The position numbers and the translations under genes are program-made. A stretch of DNA of 56,806 nucleotides from Conexivisphaera sp049976725 (GTDB lineage: Archaea; Thermoproteota; Nitrososphaeria; Conexivisphaerales; Conexivisphaeraceae), in the NCBI GenBank assembly GCA_049976725.1, contig JBMFHR010000005.1:1-56806 (forward strand), read 5' to 3'. The notes under the pieces were generated by a model. The model saw nothing but the letters and a program-made list of their open reading frames with translations, did not search any database and had not been told where the DNA came from. Below are positions 15,872 through 23,149 of the stretch, piece by piece; position 1 is the stretch's first letter, and each line of letters opens with the position of its first letter.

Positions 15872-16597
15872 TCATACGTGAACCGGGAGGTCCGGGTCGT
15901 CCAGCACCACGTGCTCGCCGTCGTAGTGCATCGAGACGGCCCTGATCTCAATGCCGGCCGAGGCGGCCCTCCTCAGGAGTCCCGGTATCTTCGGGTCGCC
16001 CGAGGCGTTCGGCGAGAAGTGCGTGACGCCCGGCAGCGCGGCCACGAATATTATCATCGACCTGATGCCCCGGAGGGAGCTCCGGATCATGTCCGATATC
16101 TGGCGGCGCCCCCTCTCGGTCGGACAGTCGGGATACATGGCGGCGCCCCCCGGGCCCCTCATCACGGCGCTCTTCACCTCGACGTAGACCCGCGCCGGAT
16201 GAGCGCGGCTGCGACACTCCATCAGGTAGTCCAGCGTGGAGCCGCCGAGCCTCGGCGACCTCCTAGAGATGGAGCACCCCGCGGCCCAGGGGAGGAGGCC
16301 GGCCCCCAGCGCCACCTCGAGCGAGCGCATCTGAACCAGGGTGTCCACCAGCGCGGCGCCGCCCTCGTCATCGAAGGCCAGGAGCCTGTAGCTGGTCCTC
16401 CCGGGGGCCGACCTGCGCACGCAGTACGCCGCCGAGCGCCCGTCCAGGTACTCCAGGAGCCTGCCGGTGTTGTTCAGGTGCGCGAGCGACTCGCCGTCCG
16501 GGGCGACGACGCGGACGGTGAACCGGTTCAGGCGCTCGAGGACGTCGCACCTGACGGACCTCACGCCGAGGAGCCGGACCCCGCGGTTGGCGCGCAC
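15872..16597 (-). CDS. sfsA: SfsA family protein (DNA/RNA nuclease-like)
   Basis: This 241-residue SfsA homologue has the OB-like N-terminal part with AHLNNTGRLLEYL and the C-terminal PD-(D/E)xK nuclease-like core with YVEVKSAVM, then AMYPDCPTERGRRQ, the strongest family signature. E. coli SfsA was named for sugar fermentation stimulation. Nucleic-acid cleavage is suggested by the fold and is not proven here. The start is GTG 16597. The 107 bases between it and fixC hold the fixC promoter. Confidence 0.85.
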   Translation of the reverse strand: MRANRGVRLLGVRSVRCDVLERLNRFTVRVVAPDGESLAHLNNTGRLLEYLDGRSAAYCVRRSAPGRTSYRLLAFDDEGGAALVDTLVQMRSLEVALGAGLLPWAAGCSISRRSPRLGGSTLDYLMECRSRAHPARVYVEVKSAVMRGPGGAAMYPDCPTERGRRQISDMIRSSLRGIRSMIIFVAALPGVTHFSPNASGDPKIPGLLRRAASAGIEIRAVSMHYDGEHVVLDDPDLPVHV

Positions 16598-16674
16598 GGA
16601 TTGTGGTGCGGGCGACCATCTAATAGCTGATGCTCAATAGTGTAAGTTGGCTGTTCCGCGACCGGGCATTATTG

Positions 16675-16691
16675 TTTAAATAGGATATAAC
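16675..16691 (+). promoter_or_regulatory. fixCXAB promoter
   Basis: TTTAAATAGG (16675-16684) is centred 26 bases before GTG 16705, and a second box, GATATAAC (16684-16691), overlaps its end. The first spacing supports GTG 16705, rather than TTG 16696, as the fixC start. Confidence 0.5.
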
Positions 16692-16704
16692 AATATTGTT
16701 CTCC

Positions 16705-17988
16705 GTGAGATTTGACGCGATCGTGGTTGGGGCAGGGCCGGCCGGCGCGGCTGCAGCGCACGCGGCGGCCAAGGAGGGGCTTAAGGTGCTCATGATAGAG
16801 AGGGGGAGGGGGGCCGGGTCGAAGCAGGTCTACGGCGGCAAGGTGTACTCGCACTACTTGGAGGAAGCGTTCGGGGACCTGAAGGGGGCGCCCGTCGAGA
16901 GGTGGGTCAGGAAAGAGCGGATTTCGGTGGCCGACTCCCAGGGGAGGAGCGTCACAGTGGAGTACGAGGGGAGGGAGGCCAGCGCGTTCACGGCCTACCT
17001 CACAAAGCTCACGGCGTGGCTGGTGGACCGCGCGACCTCCGCCGGCGCGGTGCTCGTGGACGAGGTGAGGGTGGACTCCCTGGTCCGGGATCCATCGGGC
17101 AGGTTCTCGGGGATAGAGGCGGGCGGGGAGAGGGTGGAGGCGGACGTCGTGATAGACGCGGAGGGAGTCAACAGGCTGCTCCTGGAGCGCGCGGGGCTGG
17201 CGGAGAGGACCAGTCCCCGGCAGGTGGCCCTCGGAGTGAAGGAGGTCATAAGGGTGGGCGAGAGGGAGCTGGAGGAGCGGTTCGGGCTGGCGCCCGGCGA
17301 GGGGCTCTCGTGGATACTCGTCGGCGGATTCACCGGGGGGCTCCCGGGCGGGGCCTTCGTGTACACGAACAAGGACACCGTGAGCCTTGGGCTCGTGCTC
17401 TACGTGGACGCCGCGGCCCGCTCCATCGCGGAACCAGTGCACTCGATGATCGAGGGGCTCCGCACGCACGAAATGCTGCGCAGGTACTGGGCGGATGGGG
17501 ACGTCGTGGAGTACTCGGCCAAACTGACGCCCGAATCGGGGTACAGGTACGTGCCCAGGAGGCTGGTGGCCGATGGGCTCATGGTGGTGGGTGACGCGGC
17601 CGGCATGCTCCTGAACCTCGGCTACACGTTCCGCGGGGTGGACTACGCCGTGTACAGCGGGCACTTGGCCGGCAGGGCCGCGGCGGCCGCGCGCGACAGG
17701 GGAGGCGCGAGCGAGGCCAACCTCAGGGAGCTCTACGAGGAGCCCCTCAGGAGGAGCAGGCCCTTCAGGGACCTCGAGAGGTTCAGGGGAGTCGAGCGCA
17801 TCATGGAGGCGGGCGACAGGTACTTCTCGAAGTATCCCGCCATGGCGACCGCCGTCGCCGACGGAATGTTCAACCTGAGGGATTCGTCCCCCTCCGTGTA
17901 CGAGGCATTGAGGGACGCTGCGCGCGCCTCGGGAATCCCGATCCTGCGCGCGCTCCTGGACGCGTTGGGGATGGTGAGGTCGCTTTGA
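16705..17988 (+). CDS. fixC: Electron transfer flavoprotein-quinone oxidoreductase FixC
   Basis: This 427-residue FAD protein would accept electrons from the FixAB flavoprotein and reduce membrane quinone together with FixX. It begins MRFDAIVVGAGPAGAAAAHAA, the Rossmann FAD site, has YGGKVYSHYLEE near residue 40 (typical of FixC), a GLMVVGDAAGMLLNLGYTFRGVDYA motif in the second FAD region, and a C-terminal region rich in charged helices. GTG 16705 fits leaderless spacing; TTG 16696 in the same frame is the alternative. Geranylgeranyl reductases are close relatives, but the fixX-fixA-fixB neighbours settle the call. Confidence 0.9.
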   Translation: MRFDAIVVGAGPAGAAAAHAAAKEGLKVLMIERGRGAGSKQVYGGKVYSHYLEEAFGDLKGAPVERWVRKERISVADSQGRSVTVEYEGREASAFTAYLTKLTAWLVDRATSAGAVLVDEVRVDSLVRDPSGRFSGIEAGGERVEADVVIDAEGVNRLLLERAGLAERTSPRQVALGVKEVIRVGERELEERFGLAPGEGLSWILVGGFTGGLPGGAFVYTNKDTVSLGLVLYVDAAARSIAEPVHSMIEGLRTHEMLRRYWADGDVVEYSAKLTPESGYRYVPRRLVADGLMVVGDAAGMLLNLGYTFRGVDYAVYSGHLAGRAAAAARDRGGASEANLRELYEEPLRRSRPFRDLERFRGVERIMEAGDRYFSKYPAMATAVADGMFNLRDSSPSVYEALRDAARASGIPILRALLDALGMVRSL

Positions 17989-18287
17989 CGGAGGCAGTTG
18001 TCTCCGAGGGAAGGAGGATGAAGGTCGAGGACCTGCTCCAGAGGACCTCCTGGGACGTGGACCCCAGGCCGCACATAAGGCTGGACGCGAGCAAGTGCGT
18101 CGCTTGCCCCACGAGGGCGTGCGTGCGCATGTGCCCGGCCGGCTGCTACACGGAGGTGGAGGGATCCATCGTGTTCAGCTACGAAGGATGCCTGGAGTGC
18201 GGCACCTGCAGGGTGGTGTGCCCGATGGGTGCCATAGAGTGGAATTACCCGCTGAGCGGGAGGGGCGTCCAGTACAGGCTGTCCTAG
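17985..18287 (+). CDS. fixX: Ferredoxin-like protein FixX
   Basis: This 100-residue ferredoxin-like subunit pairs with FixC. It has CVACPTRACVRMCPAGC (a C-x2-C-x4-C-x3-C array) and CLECGTCRVVCPMGAI (C-x2-C-x2-C-x3-C), enough for one or two [4Fe-4S] clusters. Its TTG start at 17985 overlaps the fixC stop as TTGA. A 31-base gap, without a canonical start codon for the expected N-terminus, separates it from fixA. Confidence 0.9.
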   Translation: MTEAVVSEGRRMKVEDLLQRTSWDVDPRPHIRLDASKCVACPTRACVRMCPAGCYTEVEGSIVFSYEGCLECGTCRVVCPMGAIEWNYPLSGRGVQYRLS

Positions 18288-18318
18288 GGGGTGTGGGAGC
18301 CTGCCGCTCAGGATAGTC

Positions 18319-19104
18319 GTGGGGATAAAGTGGGTGCCGAACACCCAAGCGGTCAGGTTCGACGAGAAGACCGGGACGCTGGTGAGGGAGGGGGTCATGA
18401 GCATCGTCAACCCCCATGACCTCGACGCCGTGGAGCTGGCCCTCAGGCTGAGGGACAGGTACGGCGGGAAGGTTGTCGCCATGAGCATGAGCCCGCCCTC
18501 GGCCACGAAGGGGCTGGAGCACGTGCTGGGAATGGGGGTCGATGAGGCGATACTGATAAGCGACAGGGCCTTCGCGGGGGCCGATACCCTGGCGACGAGC
18601 TACGTGATATCGAGCGCCCTGAGGAGGCTGGGGGACTTCGATCTGGCGATGTTCGGCCAGGAGACGATCGACAGCTCGACCGCGCACATACCGGCGCAGG
18701 TCGCCGGATGGCTGGGATTGCCCTACGTGTACTACGTGACGGACGTCGAGCTAGACGAACCGGCCCGCAGGGTGACCGTGAGGAGGCTGTTGGAGGACCG
18801 GGCCGAGTGGTACGAGCTGGAGCTCCCGGCGGTGCTCGGCGTGGCCATGAAGAGCCAGCTGCCGCGCCCGGTCAGGCTGAGCGACAAGCTCAGGGTGAGG
18901 TCCGAGAATCCCATACGGGTTTGGTCAAACGAGGTCCTGAGGCTGGACGCGCGCTGCATCGGGCTGAGGGGCAGCCCCACCATCGTGGCGAAATCGACCT
19001 GGACGCCTGAGGTGCCCAGGAGGAGGCAGATTATCGAAGGACCCCCGGAGGAGGCGGCCAGGAAGCTGGTGGACATCCTGGTGAAGGAGGGAGTGATAAG
19101 GTGA
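18319..19104 (+). CDS. fixA: Electron transfer flavoprotein beta subunit FixA
   Basis: This protein of 261 residues (from GTG 18319) shows the ETF-beta features GIKWVPNTQAVRFD at the front, NPHDLDAVELALRL, and GQETIDSSTAHIPAQVAGWLGLPYV, the AMP/FAD-domain signature. ETF-beta proteins normally start with a strand of the form K/R-I-V-V; here those residues (LRIVV) are encoded upstream of the GTG in the same frame, and the only candidate initiator there is CTG 18301. The true start is therefore uncertain. It ends in a GTGA overlap with fixB. Confidence 0.88.
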   Translation: MGIKWVPNTQAVRFDEKTGTLVREGVMSIVNPHDLDAVELALRLRDRYGGKVVAMSMSPPSATKGLEHVLGMGVDEAILISDRAFAGADTLATSYVISSALRRLGDFDLAMFGQETIDSSTAHIPAQVAGWLGLPYVYYVTDVELDEPARRVTVRRLLEDRAEWYELELPAVLGVAMKSQLPRPVRLSDKLRVRSENPIRVWSNEVLRLDARCIGLRGSPTIVAKSTWTPEVPRRRQIIEGPPEEAARKLVDILVKEGVIR

Positions 19105-20246
19105 GCCTCGCGCAGAAGAGGAAGTCGAAGCGCGTCGACTGCTCGACCGTGTGCCCCGAGTGGGAGTGCAGGCAGCCCGGGGAGCACGAGGGCATCTGGG
19201 TCGTCGGCGAGATGGAGGGCCGCTCGGTGTCCGAGCCCAGCCTCCAGATGCTCACCCCGGCCAAGGCGGTGGCCCATAAGCTGGGCACGTTCGTGGAGGG
19301 CGTCCTGCTAGGAGCCGACGAGGGCGCCCTCAGGGACGCGGCCTCCGAGATGATAAAGAGGGGCGCCGACCGCGCCACCCTGATCGTGGGCGAGGAGTTA
19401 TCGGAGCCGGTACCCCCGGTCTACGCTTCGGCCGTGGCGGCGCTCGCCAGGGAGCGCAAACCGGACGTGATACTGCTGTCGGCGACCATGCGCGGCAGGG
19501 AGATCGCGCCCTACGTGGCGTCGCTCCTGAGGGCCGGCATAACGGCTGACTGCACGCAGTTCGACGTGGATGAGGACAGCGGCGACCTGTTCATGATAAG
19601 GCCACCGTTCGCGGCCATATTGCTGGCTTACATTAAGACCCCGACCAGGAGGCCCCAGATAGCCACGGCGCGCCCCAATGTGTTCCCCATGCCGCCGAGG
19701 GACGACGCGAGGGAGGGCACCATCGAGGTGAGGAAGGCGTCGGTTTACGCCATGAGGGATCCCCGGATGAGGCTTGTGAGGAGCGAGGTCCTCAGGAAAG
19801 ATGACGTGCCGCTGGAGAAGGCCGAGTACGTTGTGGCCGGGGGCAAGGGCGTGGGTACGAGGGAAGGGTTCGCCGCGCTCGAGGAGCTGGCGAGGGTGCT
19901 CGGCGGGGTGGTCGCCGGGAGCCGCAGGGCGGTTGACCTGGGGCTCGTCCCGCACGAGAGGCAGGTCGGTCAGACCGGGAAGAGCGTGAGGCCGAAGCTG
20001 TACGTGGCGGTCGGGATCAGCGGCGCGGCGCAGCACGTCATGGGCATCAGGGAGGCGGGCATCGTGGTCGCGATAAACATCGACAGGGATGCCCCCATCT
20101 TCAGGAACGCAGACTACGGAATAGTCGCTGACTGGCGCGAGGTGGTGCCAGCGCTCATCAGGGAGATAGAGAGGCGCAGGGGACAGGATGGGGCCGGCTC
20201 CGGTGCCGCCGTCAGTCAGGACGGCCACCGCGGAACAGGTACCTGA
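19101..20246 (+). CDS. fixB: Electron transfer flavoprotein alpha subunit FixB
   Basis: This 381-residue subunit binds the principal FAD of the FixAB flavoprotein. The C-terminal FAD domain reads VVAGSRRAVDLGLVPHERQVGQTGKSV, then LYVAVGISGAAQHVMGI, the standard ETF-alpha signature. Two features stand out: an N-terminal extension with cysteines 14, 18 and 23 ahead of the normal start of the fold, and a roughly 20-residue low-complexity tail after RRRGQ that runs into the antisense end of the antiporter pseudogene (35-base overlap). The tail looks like read-through created by a rearrangement. The start GTG 19101 overlaps fixA. Confidence 0.9.
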   Translation: MSLAQKRKSKRVDCSTVCPEWECRQPGEHEGIWVVGEMEGRSVSEPSLQMLTPAKAVAHKLGTFVEGVLLGADEGALRDAASEMIKRGADRATLIVGEELSEPVPPVYASAVAALARERKPDVILLSATMRGREIAPYVASLLRAGITADCTQFDVDEDSGDLFMIRPPFAAILLAYIKTPTRRPQIATARPNVFPMPPRDDAREGTIEVRKASVYAMRDPRMRLVRSEVLRKDDVPLEKAEYVVAGGKGVGTREGFAALEELARVLGGVVAGSRRAVDLGLVPHERQVGQTGKSVRPKLYVAVGISGAAQHVMGIREAGIVVAINIDRDAPIFRNADYGIVADWREVVPALIREIERRRGQDGAGSGAAVSQDGHRGTGT

Positions 20247-20943
20247 GGATCTCCCTCTCGAGTATCGTCCCGACGAGCCTACCGTCATCGTCGACGACCG
20301 CCACCACCTGGGCGTCCGAGGACCTGAAAGGCCTCGAGCGCCCTCGCCGCGCTCTCCCCGCGGCCGATTGTCGGCACCGGGCGCACGGGGACGCCGGAGT
20401 CCGCCAGGGTGACGTCGAGGCCCCTGGACGCGGCGGCGCTGAATAGATCGTGCACGTTCACGAAGCCCTGGACGCGGAGCGAGTCGTCGACAACTACCAG
20501 CACGCGCGCGTCGAGCTCCTGGGCCGACTCGAGCGCCTCGCGCAGGGTCGCGCGCCAGCGCACGTACGCCGTCGGGAGGGTCCTGGAGAGCTCCTCGGCC
20601 GTCGAGTCCTCCAACTCGTACCTCACGAACTCCAGCGATGACGTGGGCCTGTGGCGGGCGAGCGCCGACCTCCCGCCATAACCTATCGGTGCTACGATGG
20701 ACATCAGGAGTATTGCCAGCATGGTGGGCGAGTAAGTGGCACCACCTACTAGCCCCAGCTGGAGGGCCGTGAGCATTATGGCGCCGTCGACGCCTCCCTC
20801 GTGCGATATCGCGAAGAAGTTCCTGATGCCGTCGACCCGGATCAGGCGAGCCAGCTGCGATCCCAGCACGAGCTTCACTGCCATGGCGATCGCGAAGAGC
20901 TCCAGACCCAGGGCCGCCATCCCACCGTTCACGCGCACGAAGC
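20212..20943 (-). pseudogene. Truncated cation/proton antiporter C-terminus with CBS domain pair, frameshifted
   Basis: From about 20943 down, the frame continuing out of the oxidoreductase alpha pseudogene encodes the last membrane segments of a CPA2/KefB-type antiporter (LELFAIAMAVKLVLG, GAIMLTALQLGLVGG, TMLAILLMSIVAPIGYGG). Two CBS motifs follow (AREALESAQ-like helix, VLVVVDDSLRVQGFVNVHDLF). The second CBS motif is split: SSDAQVVAVVDDDGRLVG appears only after a one-base shift near 20326-20329, where an extra A sits in an AAA run. The N-terminal two thirds of the antiporter are missing. The corrected frame ends at 20212, inside the fixB end. Confidence 0.75.
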
Positions 20944-22506
20944 CCCACCCCAGGAGGAGGAAGTCGGCGTCCTCCGGTCCGTAGTATGATGCCCTCCTCT
21001 CCTCCGGTATCTCCGAATCGGCCAGCTCCAGCTTGCGCATGCGCTTCTCGTATATCCTGATGCGGTTCTCCGAGTCCTCCGTTATGTGCCCTGCCTCGTC
21101 GTGCTCGTCCCCGGTGTACCACATTACGGCCTGGCCTAGGAACGCCCTCGGCGATATTGGGGACGACATGTCGAACCTCTTGTACTCCCCGCTCACCTCG
21201 CCGGTGAGCTTGCCCCGGTCGATCCTGATCCTGGAGATGTCCGGGACCTGTATTGTGGCTATCGTGTTGGCCAGGAACTTGTCCACCAAGTGTATCACGG
21301 GCATCTGGTAACGCTCCGCGTAGTTGAGCGCGTCTATCGCGTCGTAGAACGCCTCCTCGTGGTCGCCGGACGCCAGCACTATCCTCGGGTACTCCCCGTG
21401 GGACGCGAAGACGGATGAGAGGAGGTCGCTCTGCGCGCCCCTCGTGGGCTGGCCGGTGCTGGGACCGCCTCTCTGGTAGTAGGTGACCACGACCGGCACC
21501 TCGTTCATGCCGGCCCAGCCCCTCGACCATCAGGTCGAACCCGGGACCGCTCGTGGCCGTGGCGCTCCTCGCGCCAGCGAGCGCCGCGCCTATTGCCGAG
21601 TTAACGGCGGCCAGCTCGTCCTCCGTCTGGAGGACCACTATTTCCGAGTCATATCCCTCGCCGTGCAGGCTCTCGTACTCCTCCAAGGTGAAGCTCTCGT
21701 CGGCCGCGGGCGTTATGGGATAGTAGGACTGGTAGCGCAGGCCGCCCACGATCTTCGCCATGGCCACAACGTCGTTACCGCTCGCGACGAGCAGTTCGCC
21801 GAGGCCGATGGACGGCGGGTCGAGCGACAGCGGCATCCGAACTTTTCCCTGACCTGGGACATGACGGACCTCACTATGTAGAGGTTGTGCTCGTAGAGTT
21901 CCTTCCTTGGGAACCTCCTGGCGAGGCCGTAGGAGACCGCGCCGTCGCTGAGGCCGGCGAGGCCGGCCACGGCGCCGATAAGTATCGCGCTCACGTAACG
22001 CGATGCCTGTGAAGCCACTATCCCGGCGCCCTTCTGCGCGTCCGAGAGCACGGACGCGTAGGATATCCCGATCGGCACCACGCCCCTCGACTGGGAGAGC
22101 CAGCGGACCAGGGACCCCAGGGTCCCGTCAATCCCTGCCTCCCGGAATGCATTCCTCAGCCTCTCGCGCAGTTCCGGCTCCATACTGGGGATCTTGGAGA
22201 AGTCAGATCCGTCCTCGCCCTGGTCGTACACGAGGTACGATCCGCGCTGGAGGTCGCCGAAGTGCGTGAACACCGTTTCGGCGTCCATGGCAGCCACCAA
22301 GTGGACGGGGTACCTGAGCGACCGCGGCAGCTCGGTGGCCGAGGCCTCAGCGTGTATGTAGCTGTGGCGCCCCCTTATGTTGGAGAAGTACTCCTGTCGG
22401 ATATTATGCCGTACCCGGCCCGCGCGAACGCCCACGTGAGCACCTGGGACGATGTCTCCAAGCCCCCGCCCTGTGGGCCACCCAGCAGCATGTCCAGCGA
22501 CTTCAT
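20941..22506 (-). pseudogene. korA: 2-oxoacid:ferredoxin oxidoreductase, fused gamma-alpha subunit, broken by frameshifts and truncated
   Basis: Starting at ATG 22506 (MKSLDMLLGGPQGGGL), this is the gamma domain of a gamma-alpha fused oxidoreductase subunit, then the alpha domain with its hallmark YPITPAADES and QTEDELAAVNSAIGAALAG. Three breaks interrupt it: one base missing near 22391-22396 (between SDR and EYFSN), one missing from a GG/CC run near 21836-21838 (before MPLSLDPPS), and a 5-base loss near 21511-21519 inside what looks like a CTGGG tandem (EGLG...GMNE). At LLLGWG (near 20943) it passes in frame into antiporter sequence, losing the alpha C-terminus. No beta subunit follows. It is inactive as read, unless the frameshifts are assembly errors. 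Confidence 0.8.
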
Positions 22507-22508
22507 GG

Positions 22509-22808
22509 TCAATCTACCGCTGATACCTCCTCGCGGGCCACCTCGTCCGGCATGAAGCGCCAGGAGAGCAGTTCCCCCCTCCTGGCGTGCTCCAGCGCCT
22601 CCTCGGCGTCGAAGATCACCCTGCGGCAGTCGACGCAGTAAATCCAGCCGCGCATCTCCAGCGCGCGGAGCGCATCCTCGTTAACCGCTGGTGAGAACCT
22701 GTCGCAGGCCTGATCGCCCACGACCACGGAGCCGATCTCATCACAGTACCCCAGGTAGCGGTACTGAGGGTGAGGCACGTAGTGCGCGCACGTGGTGCAT
22801 GATACCAT
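22509..22808 (-). CDS. Small cysteine-rich (probable metal-binding) protein, unknown function
   Basis: This 99-residue protein begins MVSCTTCAHYV and has six cysteines: C-x2-C at the front, two single cysteines in LGYCDE and ACDRFSP, and C-x2-C in YCVDCRR. That pattern suggests one or two zinc or iron sites. ATG 22808 was chosen because a TATA-like TTAATTAG (22833-22841) lies about 29 bases upstream; ATG 22826 would add six residues. Its stop is two bases from the korA start, so it probably began an operon with the oxidoreductase. I do not recognise a named family. Confidence 0.65.
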   Translation of the reverse strand: MVSCTTCAHYVPHPQYRYLGYCDEIGSVVVGDQACDRFSPAVNEDALRALEMRGWIYCVDCRRVIFDAEEALEHARRGELLSWRFMPDEVAREEVSAVD

Positions 22809-22832
22809 TGGAAAGACTTCGAGCATTCACCA

Positions 22833-22841
22833 CTAATTAAC
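22833..22841. promoter_or_regulatory. TATA-like box between the Cys-rich gene and the inverted-repeat element
   Basis: CTAATTAAC is nearly symmetric. On the minus strand it lies about 29 bases from ATG 22808. On the plus strand it lies about 23-26 bases from the first base of the inverted-repeat element at 22859, so it could drive a non-coding RNA in that direction. Confidence 0.45.
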
Positions 22842-22858
22842 TTGGCCTGGGAAAGCAC

Positions 22859-23136
22859 GGCTCCGTCAACTTCGGGCCGCACGCCCGCGCGCAATCACCT
22901 CCCAGCCGGGCGAGGCTACCAGCCAGATCCCGCCGGACTCGGATCCCTCCACGGCGGCGTGTTCCCTCCGCCGGCGCCCTCCCCAGGCCCCTGCTCGCAG
23001 CGCGCGGCTGCGGAGGAGCTCGTAGCCGGGAGCCAGCTCAGGAACCCCCTTCCTATCTGTGCCTTAATCGCGGCGGATCGGGAGGAGGACCTCACCCGAT
23101 TTTGGATCCATCGATTGGGCTTAAGTTGACGGGGCC
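22859..23136. other. 278-bp non-coding element bounded by 14-bp inverted repeats (MITE remnant or structured RNA)
   Basis: The stretch between the Cys-rich gene and thiDN has no convincing gene. Its ends are GGCTCCGTCAACTT (22859-22872) and AAGTTGACGGGGCC (23123-23136), inverted copies matching at 13 of 14 bases; the mismatch would be a U-G pair if transcribed on the plus strand. Inside are further hairpins, such as GCAGC/GCTGC (22997-23011) and ATCGGG/CCCGAT (23077-23100). No target-site duplication and no RNase P or SRP consensus could be seen. Either a transposon-derived miniature element or an RNA gene would fit. Confidence 0.45.
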
Positions 23137-23149
23137 AAAACGCGCCGGA

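Noticed and set aside
19398..21836. Single 812-codon minus-strand frame through the damaged zone and opposite fixB
   Set aside because: Only its first ~107 codons are real (oxidoreductase alpha); the rest is out-of-frame shadow after the 5-base frameshift.
22842..23129. 95-codon plus-strand frame in the inverted-repeat element
   Set aside because: Pro/Gly/Ala-rich, no homology pattern, and it lies inside the hairpin-rich element; it looks like a chance frame in GC-rich DNA.
22859..23136. RNase P RNA or SRP RNA identity for the structured element
   Set aside because: Size and closed ends fit, but I could not find the conserved RNase P CR-I/CR-V sequences or the SRP GGAAGG...AGCAG loop on either strand, so no name is given.
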